Shown here: piece after piece, positions 48,148 to 56,702 of the stretch
How positions within the stretch are numbered: the first letter of the stretch is position 1
How the letters are laid out: the number at the start of each line of letters is the position of its first letter
Assembly: GCA_944325355.1 (NCBI GenBank)
Contig: CALUZS010000007.1
Coordinates: 62,001 to 126,000 of the forward strand
Source of the DNA: an uncultured Parabacteroides sp.
GTDB lineage: Bacteria; Bacteroidota; Bacteroidia; Bacteroidales; Tannerellaceae
DNA length: 64,000 nt
Direction: 5' to 3'
Made by a program: the position numbers and the translations under genes
Notes under the pieces: model-generated
Database searches by the model: none
What the model saw: the letters and a program-made list of their open reading frames with translations, nothing else
What the model was told of the DNA's origin: nothing

Positions 48148-50481
48148 TTACATGCGGTATTTTTGTCCTTGTCCGGCGCCTGTGCCTTTGTATTTGCTCT
48201 TTGCGGCGTTGAATGTGTAGCGTACGGTCAGTGTAAAACGGCGTCGGCTCTCTTCGTCGAGGACCATCAGGCGATTTCCGTTATAAATAGTGATTCGTGC
48301 ACGGGCTGAGTTGAACAGGTCTGTGCCTTGCACTTGTACGCTTAGCTGTTCGTTTAAGAACTCTTTACGAAGGCTGATATTCGCAGCCCAGCCAACTTCC
48401 TCGAAAGAGACGTTTTCTTCATCTCCTAAAGTCGTGGCATACAAGTCGGTGTCGAGAAGAAGCCCCCAAGGCAAGCGGAAGTTGTTGCGCCAAGAGAAAT
48501 TGCCTATCGGATGGTTGAAGTTCCGTATTCCCTCGGGTGTATTGGCTTCATACCATTGTTGGAGGTACATTAGCGTGAGCTGTGGCGACCAGATGCCGAT
48601 GGTGGGCGATAAGGATAGCGTAGCGTTTATCTTGTCCGAATTTCCTTTATTGACGGGGATTAACATCGAAATTGTCGGATTATCCTCGGAATAGGCTTCG
48701 CTTATCTGGATAATCACATCTTTAGCATGGGTATAACCGGCATTGAAATAAATCCATTTGTAGGACGCATTCAATGAAAGCCGGTTGTATAGCGAGGGCT
48801 GTAGCTGCGGATTGCCGCTTTCGTAGGTATAGCGGTTGGCATAAGTGATATTGCTTCGCAAATTCCAATAAGAAGGGCGTTGGATGCCTCCTGTATAGCT
48901 TAATGAAAGTTGTGCTTTGCCTACGGGCAGGGATAATGTGACGTTTGGAAAAACATCGTCATATATACGGCTTTGTTCATCTATCCGGACACCGCTTTCG
49001 TAGTAATCGGAGTTGATATGTTCGTAGCGCACACCGGCTTTTGCCTGGAGTTTGCCGATGCTCCGGGCATATTCCAGAAAAACAGAAGTGGCGTTTTCGC
49101 GAATGTTGCTATCGTCATCGTCTAAAATACCTTGGTCGTTGATGTATCTGTTTTTCCGGTCGGTATAGGTATATTCCCCTCCGAAAGAGATATTTCCTCC
49201 CCACAGCGGATAACCTATCACCAGTTTGGCGGCATAAAGCGTGTTCTCGTCCTTGTTGTAGCTGGTAATATTCTGTTCCTGCAGGATACCGTCCACAGGA
49301 GTGTAGTTTTCGGTCATGTCTTGCAGGACTTTGCTGTACGACCACATCCCGTCGGCGTTGAAGTCGATATTCCAATCGCCTATTTGACCGTTGTAATAGA
49401 TGTTTGCCGAGTGGCTGGTTCCTGGTCTGTCTTGCCATCCTTGGCTGGTATTTGTTTCGTAAAGCAGCCCGTCCTGGAATACTTCCGAATACATTTGGTC
49501 GATGTTCCATCTGTTTTTAGGCGTGCGGTCGAAGTCGTAACGCGCACCGGCGGAGTGGTTTTCGTTGAATTGGTAGTTGAGCGACAGTGTGGCGGAAATA
49601 TTGGGGGTACGGTTGTAGGCGTGGAGGTCGCTTACTTGTCTCCATGTCTTGTCAAGGAACGTTTCCTGTATGATTGTTTTGTTATCTTCATTACGGAACG
49701 TCGAGCCGGAAACCATGCCGCTTAAATCGAACCCTCCTTTGCGGTAGTTGGCATTGAGTTGGTCGAGTGTTCCCCAACCGTATTGGTAACGGGTCTGGAA
49801 ACGGTTGTTGAAGCTGAATCCTTCACCTTGCGCTTTCTTCGTGTAAATGCGCACCACCGCTTTTACTGTGGCATCGTAACGAGCACCGGGGTTACGCACC
49901 ACTTCCACCTGTTTGATGTTGTCACTTTCCAATTGGCTCAGTTCCGTGGCATCGCGCATCTTGCGTCCGTTGATATAAATCTCAGCCGTTCCGGAGCCAA
50001 ACACATTTACAGAGCCTTCGTCAGCCGATACGCCGGGCAGTTTGTTCAACAGGTCGTTGCCCGTACCGGCTTTTTCCAGGATGCTGCCTTGCACGGTAGT
50101 GACCTGTACATCGCCTTTGATGCGGACTTTGGGCAAGTCTGCTTTGATTTCCACTTCACCCAGTATTTGCGTGTCGGGCTGCATTTGCAGCGTACCTGCA
50201 TCTCCCGTCTTGCAATGGCTGTATATGGTTGCATAACCAATGGAAGTTATTCGCAGCAATTCCGCATTTTTAGGATTGGCAAGGCGGAACGAGCCGTCTT
50301 CGCCGCTTACTGTTCCCGATACGAACGTTGAATCGGGCAAGGAGAGGAGTACGATGTTGGCGTAGGGTATTGGTTGATTATTTATATCAACGATGCGTCC
50401 CGATATGGAAATATCTCTGTTTTGAGCATGAGCAGGCAGTAAAAAGATGCAACAGAACAGCAATGTTAGAAATGTTCTCAT
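48148..50481 (-). CDS. TonB-dependent receptor-like outer membrane protein (carboxypeptidase-regulatory-like domain + plug + barrel)
   Basis: A ~777-residue outer membrane receptor. The start at 50481 (MRTFLTLLFCCIFLLPAHAQ) gives a signal peptide. Residues ~25-105 form a carboxypeptidase-regulatory-like domain (ISGRIVDINNQPIPYANIVLL, DGSFRLANPKNAELLRITSIGY). A plug domain follows (ILEKAGTGNDLLNKLPGVSADEGSVNVFGSGTAEIYINGRKM). The remainder is a barrel of the outer membrane beta-barrel family (OMP_b-brl_3 type). It lacks a SusD partner, so it is not a SusC glycan importer; metal, peptide or cofactor uptake is possible. The upstream region has tandem -7 elements. Confidence 0.85.
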   Translation of the reverse strand: MRTFLTLLFCCIFLLPAHAQNRDISISGRIVDINNQPIPYANIVLLSLPDSTFVSGTVSGEDGSFRLANPKNAELLRITSIGYATIYSHCKTGDAGTLQMQPDTQILGEVEIKADLPKVRIKGDVQVTTVQGSILEKAGTGNDLLNKLPGVSADEGSVNVFGSGTAEIYINGRKMRDATELSQLESDNIKQVEVVRNPGARYDATVKAVVRIYTKKAQGEGFSFNNRFQTRYQYGWGTLDQLNANYRKGGFDLSGMVSGSTFRNEDNKTIIQETFLDKTWRQVSDLHAYNRTPNISATLSLNYQFNENHSAGARYDFDRTPKNRWNIDQMYSEVFQDGLLYETNTSQGWQDRPGTSHSANIYYNGQIGDWNIDFNADGMWSYSKVLQDMTENYTPVDGILQEQNITSYNKDENTLYAAKLVIGYPLWGGNISFGGEYTYTDRKNRYINDQGILDDDDSNIRENATSVFLEYARSIGKLQAKAGVRYEHINSDYYESGVRIDEQSRIYDDVFPNVTLSLPVGKAQLSLSYTGGIQRPSYWNLRSNITYANRYTYESGNPQLQPSLYNRLSLNASYKWIYFNAGYTHAKDVIIQISEAYSEDNPTISMLIPVNKGNSDKINATLSLSPTIGIWSPQLTLMYLQQWYEANTPEGIRNFNHPIGNFSWRNNFRLPWGLLLDTDLYATTLGDEENVSFEEVGWAANISLRKEFLNEQLSVQVQGTDLFNSARARITIYNGNRLMVLDEESRRRFTLTVRYTFNAAKSKYKGTGAGQGQKYRM

Positions 50482-50514
50482 TTTGAAATAAATATTGTTT
50501 TGCATTCCGTTATA

Positions 50515-50546
50515 CAAAAATAGTTATTTTGCAAAAATAGTTATTT
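50515..50546 (-). repeat. Direct repeat with two -7 elements before the receptor gene
   Basis: CAAAAATAGTTATTT occurs at 50515-50529 and 50532-50546 (17-bp period). On the minus strand each copy contains TATTTTTG, a full -7 match. The rest of the 350-bp gap before the TlpA-like gene holds GC-poor sequence with a T-rich run and no ORF I can support. Confidence 0.65.
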
Positions 50547-50831
50547 GTTTGTGCTTGTAAATTGTTAGTGAGCGGACATGAAAACGCCTTCTGCCGAATC
50601 CAAATGCACCGGCATTGTTGGAAAAGAGAATGGGCTTTCGTCGGAAAATCGCTGCCGGCATTTTCCGGAAAAGGCTTCCGTTTTTTCCGAGTTCTTTGCC
50701 TGGTGTTTTTCCGGACAAAAAAAATTGTAATAAGTTGGAAATTATCGTTGTTTTTTTTTCTTTGCATCCGATTTTGGGATGGTTTCCCTTTTGCTGAAAT
50801 TTAATTGACTTATTATTTAATTTGTGCAACA

Positions 50832-51599
50832 ATGAAATTATTTAGAATTTTTTTATTTGTAATTTTATCGGTAATAGTTGTAAGCAGCTGTGCGGCGTTA
50901 AAGTCGCAGAAGGAACGGATTATTATTGTCAACGGGTATTTTTTTAAGGAGTTACCCTCCAGCTTGAAGAAAGCCCCTGCCAAGGAAATGGAAATGTTTA
51001 TGCTTTCAACACCTGACGGGACGAAGGCTATCGGCATATCAACGTCGATGGAGCTTTCTGAAAAGACTTTGAAATATTCGGTTCCTGTGGATCAAGTGAC
51101 CGAAGGTGAAGAGTTATTGCGCCGTTTTAATGAAGCTAAAGCGAATTTGAAGGGAACTAAAATAGTGATGGGAGAGATGGAACCTAAGGTTAAAGTAGGC
51201 GACAGATTTCCGGATTTTTCGGCAACCGACATAGACGGCAGGAAATGGACGAACAAGGATGTTGAAGGGAAAGTTATGGTGCTTAATCTTTGGTTTTCCG
51301 GTTGTGGACCGTGCCGTGCGGAGATGCCGGAGCTTTCTACCTGGAAAGATGAAATGCCCGATGTGATGTTTTTTTCATCGACATACGAATCGGCGGAAAT
51401 TGCCCGCAAGGTGTTTGAGAAGGTGAAATTCAGTTGGATTCCTCTTGTAGACGACACTCAGTTTATGAAGTTTATCGGTAATAACGGTTACCCTCTGACA
51501 CTGGTAGTAGACAAGGAGGGCAAGATTGCGGCATTTGAGTACGGCACCTCGCAGGAGCAGCGGGACACGTTGAAGCAAAAAATCCAGTCGCTTCGATAA
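50832..51599 (+). CDS. TlpA-like thioredoxin-fold lipoprotein
   Basis: A ~255-residue envelope disulfide or redox protein. The start at 50832 (MKLFRIFLFVILSVIVVSSCAAL) gives a lipobox. Residues ~120-255 form a thioredoxin/TlpA domain with the active site WFSGCGPCRAEMPEL; the preceding block VGDRFPDFSATDIDGRKW is typical of the AhpC/TlpA group. The first ~95 residues are an unassigned domain. The final GNNGYPLTLVVDKEGKIAAFEYG carries the conserved cis-proline. Convergent with the slipin gene. Confidence 0.88.
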   Translation: MKLFRIFLFVILSVIVVSSCAALKSQKERIIIVNGYFFKELPSSLKKAPAKEMEMFMLSTPDGTKAIGISTSMELSEKTLKYSVPVDQVTEGEELLRRFNEAKANLKGTKIVMGEMEPKVKVGDRFPDFSATDIDGRKWTNKDVEGKVMVLNLWFSGCGPCRAEMPELSTWKDEMPDVMFFSSTYESAEIARKVFEKVKFSWIPLVDDTQFMKFIGNNGYPLTLVVDKEGKIAAFEYGTSQEQRDTLKQKIQSLR

Positions 51600-51667
51600 T
51601 CCCTTCCCGTCCGGCAAAAGTACAGGAAGCTCTGTAAGGATGGACGATATATTTTTTAGGTTACAGA

Positions 51668-51706
51668 ATATCCCGGTAGGCTTTATACGTACCGGGATAT
51701 GTTTTT
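51668..51706. terminator. Terminator between the TlpA-like and slipin genes
   Basis: A perfect 11-bp stem (ATATCCCGGTA / TACCGGGATAT) with an 11-nt loop, followed by GTTTTT. It lies between two convergent genes. Confidence 0.75.
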
Positions 51707-51733
51707 AAGGGTGGTATTTGTTGCAATGCGGAT

Positions 51734-52621
51734 TTATCCTTCCAGCTTTCCGTCTTTTGCCAAAGAGACCAAACCGCCTATGGCTCCCAGGTTCATGGTG
51801 TCTAATGCCGAACTGGGTACAATCACCATCGACCCTTTTTCCTTTAGCCCTTCAAAGAGCATGTTCATTCCACGCAAATGCAGGGCTACCGGATTGTCGG
51901 TGTATTTCTTGCTTGCCAGTTCAAATTTTTCGGCAATCTCTGTCTCTGCGGTTCCTAAAATGACGCGGGCACGGCGTTCGCGTTCGGCTTGCGCTTCTTT
52001 GCTCATCGCTTCTGCCAGATCCTGCGGGATGGCAATGTCTTTAATTCCGACAGTCTGGCAAGTTATTCCCCATGGATTCGTGTTCCGGTCGAGTACCTGT
52101 TGCAGGTCTTCTGCAATCTTGTCCCGTTCTTGGAGCAGTGCCGATAATTCATGTTTGCCTATCGTGTCACGCAGGCCGGTCTGCGCAATGTGTTCGATGG
52201 CTGTCTGGTATTCCTGCACCTCGAGCGCTGCTTTTTCCACATCCCAGACCGTCCAATAGACAACGGCGTCTACGTTGACCGGTACGGTGTCTTTTGTCAG
52301 TGTCTGCTCAGCCTTGAACGCACTGACACGGACGCGTTGGTCGATGTAATTGGATACCGAGTCGATAATCGGGATAATCATGAACGGACCTGGTCCTTTC
52401 AATTCTTTGAATTTTCCCATGCGGAGCACCACCGCTTTCTCCCACTGGTCGGCTACACGGATGGATGCCGCAATCAGGATTGAGAGTATAACCAGCACGG
52501 CAAACAGCACTTCATTTGCAATTTGCGCAAGATACAAAATGAGTGAAACCGCAACCAATATCACCAATACGGAAGCGTTGATTGGATTGAACCAATTCTT
52601 TTTAGTTACATTTGTCGTCAT
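51734..52621 (-). CDS. Slipin (SPFH/stomatin-like membrane protein)
   Basis: A ~295-residue SPFH-domain protein. Two adjacent hydrophobic stretches lie at ~15-55 (ASVLVILVAVSLILYLAQIANEVLFAVLVILSILIAAS), then the SPFH/stomatin domain (AVVLRMGKFKELKGPGPFMIIPIIDSVSNYIDQRVRV, ERDKIAEDLQQVLDRNTNPWGI, AMSKEAQAERERRARVILGTAE). The start at 52621 is used because it follows the GntR stop by 4 bp. Such proteins organise membrane microdomains. It is co-transcribed with the GntR regulator. Confidence 0.9.
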   Translation of the reverse strand: MTTNVTKKNWFNPINASVLVILVAVSLILYLAQIANEVLFAVLVILSILIAASIRVADQWEKAVVLRMGKFKELKGPGPFMIIPIIDSVSNYIDQRVRVSAFKAEQTLTKDTVPVNVDAVVYWTVWDVEKAALEVQEYQTAIEHIAQTGLRDTIGKHELSALLQERDKIAEDLQQVLDRNTNPWGITCQTVGIKDIAIPQDLAEAMSKEAQAERERRARVILGTAETEIAEKFELASKKYTDNPVALHLRGMNMLFEGLKEKGSMVIVPSSALDTMNLGAIGGLVSLAKDGKLEG

Positions 52622-52625
52622 AGTA

Positions 52626-53006
52626 TTATGTTTTAGGAGTTTCAATTTTATTTAATTCCTCGATGACTTCATTAATGCCGAATCCGTAGCTTAAAGCTAC
52701 GGAAGAGAATTGCGTGCAAATCTCTTTCAGTTTGTCGGATCTCTCTTTGTCTGAAACAACCGAGCCTGCCTGACTAATGAAAGTCCCTGAGCCTTGTTGT
52801 GTTTCCAGGATGTTTTTTATTTCCAGTTCTTTGTACGCCTTGGAAACGGTGTTCAAGTTTACTTTCAGTTCTACGGCAAGTGCGCGTACCGTGGGCAATT
52901 GTTCGCCTATTTTCAGTTGTCCGGAAGCGATGCCGAACCGGATTTGGTCGATAATCTGCCGATATATCGGCACACCGCTGGAATAATCTAACAGGAATCG
53001 TATCAT
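52626..53006 (-). CDS. GntR-family regulator, short (YtrA-like)
   Basis: A 126-residue repressor: a GntR winged helix (GVPIYRQIIDQIRFGIASGQLKIGEQLPTVRALAVELKVNLNTVSKAYKELEIKNILETQQGSGTFI) and a short helical tail of ~50 residues, as in the YtrA subgroup. It precedes the slipin gene by 4 bp and probably controls the operon. An imperfect dyad (TAGTA 53015-53019, TACTA 53033-53037) in the leader could be its operator. Confidence 0.88.
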   Translation of the reverse strand: MIRFLLDYSSGVPIYRQIIDQIRFGIASGQLKIGEQLPTVRALAVELKVNLNTVSKAYKELEIKNILETQQGSGTFISQAGSVVSDKERSDKLKEICTQFSSVALSYGFGINEVIEELNKIETPKT

Positions 53007-53048
53007 AAAATTATTAGTATATAATAATGTTGTACTATATCAATATGA

Positions 53049-53080
53049 CAAAAATAGAAAGGGGAATTGTATTCTCCAAA
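53049..53080 (-). promoter_or_regulatory. Promoter of gntR-slipin
   Basis: Minus strand TTTG, 20-nt spacer, TATTTTTG. The dyad TAGTA-N13-TACTA at 53015-53037 lies just downstream, in the leader, a place suited to an operator. Confidence 0.55.
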
Positions 53081-53295
53081 CTTTTTACCGGGAAAATTGT
53101 TTTTTCGGATTATTTTTCTGTTGGATGTGTATATATAAATGATAAAGGGGGGGCGCATATTCAATTTTTTGAAACCTGTTTTCTTTAGGAAAAGCAACTG
53201 TTTGTCGGTAAACAAATGCCCGGACAGATTTCAAAAACTGTAATAAGTGTAGGATTATCCGTAATTTCTTTAAGTTGCTTCATAAAAACGTTCTT
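53081..53295. other. Divergent intergenic region without gene
   Basis: Rest of the 341-bp gap between GntR and DUF418 genes, outside the two promoters. A short inverted pair TGTTT/AAACA and a run of G are seen, no ORF worth calling. Confidence 0.4.
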
Positions 53296-53303
53296 TATTT
53301 TTG
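53296..53303 (+). promoter_or_regulatory. Putative -7 promoter element of the DUF418 gene
   Basis: TATTTTTG, a full match, with GTTG 18 bp further upstream as a weak -33 box, 45 bp before the start. Confidence 0.45.
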
Positions 53304-53347
53304 TCATGTAAAAAAGACAGTATAATAAAATTTAATCATGGTATTTT

Positions 53348-54598
53348 ATGGAGAAGAGTAGCGAAATTGTAAAAGGCAATCGCATTGTCGTGATTGACGC
53401 TTTGCGGGGGTTCGCCTTGCTTGGTGTGGTATTGGTGCACATGCAGCAGCATTATAGTATTTTTAATTTCGGTGCGTTTGCACCTACCGAACCACTTTTC
53501 CCCGTTTTGGATGAATGGATAAGCTGGTTAAACCGGAATGTACTCATGGGGCGTTTTATAAATATCTTTGCTTTTCTGTTCGGTATGAGCTTTTTTATCC
53601 AAATGGATAGGGCTGCGAAGAAAGGAGTGGATTTCAGGCGTCGTTTCCTGTGGCGTATGGTTATCCTCTTTTTGATCGGTGTAATAGGAAGTGCATTCTA
53701 TTCGGGCGATATATTGTCTATTTATGCTTTCTTCGGATTGATATTGGTATTCTTGTACCCATTGAAAAATAAGGCGCTTATCGCAATTGCATGTATAATC
53801 TTGGCAGGGGCTCCCCGTTGGATTTCTTATGGTTATAATAAGTATAAGGAATCGCAAGAGACTACGGTCGTTGCGAATACTCCGAATGCGGAACAAATGC
53901 GTGCAGAGCGTCCGCGCCGTGATGCAAACTTTGTTCCTGAGGAGCCGTCGTTGATGAATACTTTCAAAAATAACCTCACAAGCGGGCGGAGGGGTACGTT
54001 AAATTACCAGTTCAACTGGGGTGGTCGTGGCTATCTGACGTTTACGCTCTTTATTTTCGGGCTTGTTGTCGGGCGCATCCGTTTTTTTGAGACGGTACAC
54101 CTGCACATGCGCCGTAACATCTTATTGTTCTTGTTGTTTGTTGCCGGCGCATGGCTGGTCAACTTGTTTGCAGACTTTTTGCCTCAGGAGCAGGGCTTTT
54201 TCAGGCGGGGCGGTACGCCTTCGGTTATCGCTCTTTCCCGTATGACACTGAATGATATCCACATGGTTTTTTATTCGGCAGCAATTACGATGGGATTCAT
54301 TGTCCTTTATCATGTGAAAGGCATCGGGAAATTTCTGGATTTGTTGGCACCTTACGGACGTATGGGGCTTACGAATTATGAGATGCAAGGAATCGTTGGT
54401 TCCATTTTGTTTTCTCTTTGGGGCTTTGGCGCTATCTTCGGGCGTTGGCATGCCACGGAATTGTTCTGCTTGGGTATCGTGTTCTACATATTGCAAATCA
54501 TATTCAGCAAAATATGGCTTACCTATTTCAAATATGGACCGTTGGAATGGCTGTGGCGTTCGGCTACGTATCTGAAATGGCAGCCGTTCCGCAAATAA
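53348..54598 (+). CDS. DUF418 domain membrane protein
   Basis: A 416-residue polytopic inner membrane protein. The N-terminal block NRIVVIDALRGFALLGVVLVHMQQH is shared with acyltransferase-like and DUF418 families. Eight to ten hydrophobic segments follow, with a charged loop at ~175-215. The C-terminal DUF418 part ends with LAPYGRMGLTNYEMQGIVGSILF and YGPLEWLWRSATYLKWQPF. Function unknown; the family is often next to efflux or resistance genes, and a MATE exporter follows here. Confidence 0.88.
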   Translation: MEKSSEIVKGNRIVVIDALRGFALLGVVLVHMQQHYSIFNFGAFAPTEPLFPVLDEWISWLNRNVLMGRFINIFAFLFGMSFFIQMDRAAKKGVDFRRRFLWRMVILFLIGVIGSAFYSGDILSIYAFFGLILVFLYPLKNKALIAIACIILAGAPRWISYGYNKYKESQETTVVANTPNAEQMRAERPRRDANFVPEEPSLMNTFKNNLTSGRRGTLNYQFNWGGRGYLTFTLFIFGLVVGRIRFFETVHLHMRRNILLFLLFVAGAWLVNLFADFLPQEQGFFRRGGTPSVIALSRMTLNDIHMVFYSAAITMGFIVLYHVKGIGKFLDLLAPYGRMGLTNYEMQGIVGSILFSLWGFGAIFGRWHATELFCLGIVFYILQIIFSKIWLTYFKYGPLEWLWRSATYLKWQPFRK

Positions 54599-54638
54599 AA
54601 GGTATGCAGATAACATTGAGATAAATGCGGAATAAAAA

Positions 54639-54670
54639 TTTGCATACTCCAAACCTTTGTCCCATCTTTG
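54639..54670 (+). promoter_or_regulatory. Promoter upstream of the MATE leader
   Basis: TTTG, 20-nt spacer, CATCTTTG (one mismatch to the -7 consensus). The predicted transcript starts near 54677, about 143 nt before the MATE gene. Confidence 0.55.
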
Positions 54671-54676
54671 CACCGG

Positions 54677-54777
54677 AATTTTCAGATAGGAGCGTTTTGT
54701 AATCCTCATCGGAGGGCAGAAATAAAAGATGCCGGACAAGATGACTGGGTAAAACCATTCACCTTGTCCGGCTTTTT
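54677..54777 (+). promoter_or_regulatory. Candidate attenuator leader of the MATE gene
   Basis: Between the promoter and the MATE start lies a structured leader (TAGGAG/CTCC pairings and CCTC-ATCG-GAGG), then an intrinsic terminator: GCCGGACAAG (54731-54740) pairs with CTTGTCCGGC (54763-54772), followed by TTTTTG. No riboswitch class is recognised. The hairpin may instead simply end the DUF418 transcript. Confidence 0.45.
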
Positions 54778-54819
54778 GTTTGTCTGATAACATGACAATA
54801 ACCATAAAACGATAAGACA

Positions 54820-55827
54820 ATGAAAAGAGATGCAATTGATTTAGGTACAGTGAAAGTGTTTACGCTTTTCAAAAAGTATTTTATCCCTACGCTGTTCGGC
54901 ATGCTGAGTATGTCAGCCGTTACAGCCATAGACGGCATATTTGTCGGACATGGGATAGGCAGCGACGGTATTGCCGCCATCAATATCTGCATACCCTTGC
55001 TGATGCTTTTTACCGGTGTGGGGCTGATGGTCGGAGCAGGCTCGTCAGTGGTGGCTTCCATACAATTGTCTTGTGGGAAGCCCAAAGCGGCTCGTATCAA
55101 TGTGACCCAAGCCATCCTGTTTGTAACGGTTGTGGCGCTCATTCCGTCTGTTCTGATGATGGCTTACCCCTCTGCCACCGCGCGTCTGTTAGGCGCGTCG
55201 GAACATCTTGCTCCGATGGTCAAGGAATACCTTCTGTGGTTTATTCCTTCATTGATGTTCCAGATGTGGTGTTCCGTTTGCCTGTTTATCATACGTTTGG
55301 ACGGCGCCCCGAGACTTGCCATGATGTGCAACGTGGCAGCAGCCCTTATCAGTGTCCTGCTTGGATGGTTGTTCATATTTCCTTTTGGCTGGGGATTGAT
55401 GGGTGCAGCATTTGCCGCTACGATAGGCTTGTTTTCCGGTGGTCTCATAGGACTTGTCTACCTGTTCCGGTTTGCCCGTAAATTGCGTTTTTATCCGATC
55501 AAGTGGAGTGTTAAAAGCATGCGGCTTTCTTTCCGCAACTTAGGTTACCAGTGCCGCATCGGCTCATCCGCCCTGTTGACGGAAGCTACGCTTGCTACGC
55601 TGATGTTTGTCGGCAACCAGGTGTTTATGAAATACTTGGGTGATGACGGTGTGGGAGCGTTCGGCATAGTCTGCTACTACATACCGTTCGTGTTTATGGT
55701 AGGCAATGCTATCGCGCAGTCGGCACAACCTATCATCAGCTATAATTTTGGATTGGGTTATCGGTCAAGAGTGGTGGCAACGGAACGTATCGCATTGCTT
55801 ACTTCCGTTGTAAGCGGAGTATTATAA
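54820..55827 (+). CDS. MATE-family efflux transporter, N-terminal part (frameshifted)
   Basis: Residues 1-335 of a multidrug and toxin extrusion antiporter, with about nine membrane segments. Blocks include LFGMLSMSAVTAIDGIFVGHGIGSDGIAAINICIPLL and GDDGVGAFGIVCYYIPFVFMVGNAIAQSAQPIISYNFGLGY. The frame ends at TAA exactly where the next frame opens with ATG (TAATG). The two parts together give about 458 residues, normal for a MATE protein. The cause is a one-base deletion or a natural split; see findings. Confidence 0.85.
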   Translation: MKRDAIDLGTVKVFTLFKKYFIPTLFGMLSMSAVTAIDGIFVGHGIGSDGIAAINICIPLLMLFTGVGLMVGAGSSVVASIQLSCGKPKAARINVTQAILFVTVVALIPSVLMMAYPSATARLLGASEHLAPMVKEYLLWFIPSLMFQMWCSVCLFIIRLDGAPRLAMMCNVAAALISVLLGWLFIFPFGWGLMGAAFAATIGLFSGGLIGLVYLFRFARKLRFYPIKWSVKSMRLSFRNLGYQCRIGSSALLTEATLATLMFVGNQVFMKYLGDDGVGAFGIVCYYIPFVFMVGNAIAQSAQPIISYNFGLGYRSRVVATERIALLTSVVSGVL

Positions 55828-56195
55828 TGGCTGCCTTCTGCCTGTTCCCGCATGTATTAGTGAGTCTGTTTATCAGTCCGGATAATCCTGCTGCCCGTAT
55901 AGCCATCGAAGGGTATCCCTATTTCTCTGCCGCTTTTATCTTCTTTATCTTTAACCTTACCGTTATAGGATATTATCAGAGCGTGGAACGGGTGAAGCCT
56001 GCTACCGTATTGGCATTGCTACGCGGTTTCATATTCTTAGTGCCCTCTTTCATTTGTTTGCCTAAAGTAATAGGAGCTCATGGCATTTGGCTTGCATTAT
56101 GTTTTTCTGAATTGTTGACGACTATCACGATTGTCATTGCTTATGGAAAGAGCGTATGGAAAGGACGCGTACAGTTCGAAAAACCTGGTGAATAG
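55827..56195 (+). CDS. MATE-family efflux transporter, C-terminal part
   Basis: 122 residues with about three membrane segments (FPHVLVSLFISPDN, AAFIFFIFNLTVIGYYQSVERVKPATVLALLRGFIFLVPSFICLPKVIGAHGIWLALCFSELLT), continuing the sequence of the upstream part without a gap in homology. It opens at the ATG overlapping the upstream stop. By itself it would not form a transporter; it is expressed only through reinitiation, frameshifting or in a corrected frame. Confidence 0.8.
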   Translation: MAAFCLFPHVLVSLFISPDNPAARIAIEGYPYFSAAFIFFIFNLTVIGYYQSVERVKPATVLALLRGFIFLVPSFICLPKVIGAHGIWLALCFSELLTTITIVIAYGKSVWKGRVQFEKPGE

Positions 56196-56349
56196 AATGT
56201 ATATGTCGGAGAAAGAATCTTTATAAAACAGCAAAGGTTTCTGGAAAGGTATTTCCCCTGGAAAGGAGTTTGGAATCCTTTTCTGTGTGATTTTCTGGAG
56301 CGGATGTTAGCCGGTTTGAGTAATACCAATCAGAGAGAAAAACTAATTC

Positions 56350-56702
56350 GGTGGAGATTTTCGCTCCACCTTTTCCGTTCCACCTTATGGAACACCGGAA
56401 ACGGTCATATTCCGCACTTTTTTGCGTTCTGCGAGAAAACAAAAACTCCCGATTTCGTTTGGAAATCGGGAGTTTACCGCTAATTGCTTTTCTTCAAAGT
56501 GGTGCCACCAGGAATCGTAATCTAACGATAAGTGGCTGAATATCTTTGATGTAACTTTTAGCTAAAGAAGTAATCTCCCGCTATTGCTCCACCGGAGGCT
56601 TGCGATATTTCGCAGTGTCTTGCGGAGTCGATTTCCTATTATACGACAAAGGTAACGCTTTATTTTGAAATACAAGCAGATGACTTGTGTTTTTGCTCCA
56701 CC
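56350..56702. repeat. Non-coding hairpin-rich element with GGTGGAG/CTCCACC ends
   Basis: A 353-bp block between the MATE gene and the island. It starts with GGTGGAG (56350-56356) and ends with CTCCACC (56696-56702); further CTCCACC boxes lie at 56364 and 56587. Hairpins include TTCC/GGAA near 56378-56392, TGCG/CGCA at 56601-56614 and ACAAG/CTTGT at 56672-56688. A minus-strand -7 element TACCTTTG (56649-56656) and a strong terminator (56443-56475) suggest a short RNA. I recall similar blocks in other Bacteroidales genomes; this is unverified. Confidence 0.5.
56433..56475 (-). terminator. Strong minus-strand intrinsic terminator
   Basis: A perfect 14-bp stem (AAACTCCCGATTTC / GAAATCGGGAGTTT) with a 5-nt loop; on the minus strand it runs into TTTTTGTTTTC. 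It would end any minus-strand transcript coming from the island or from the promoter-like site at 56649. Confidence 0.8.

Noticed and set aside
48148..50481. Receptor considered as a SusC glycan importer of a polysaccharide utilisation locus
   Set aside because: No SusD gene or glycoside hydrolases follow, and the barrel is of the shorter OMP_b-brl type.
56501..56517. Minus-strand GATTCCTGGTGGCACC resembling the T-arm and acceptor 3' end of a tRNA
   Set aside because: No pairing 5' half of the T-stem and no anticodon or D arm are found. It could be an attachment-site remnant, but without the other island end this cannot be supported.
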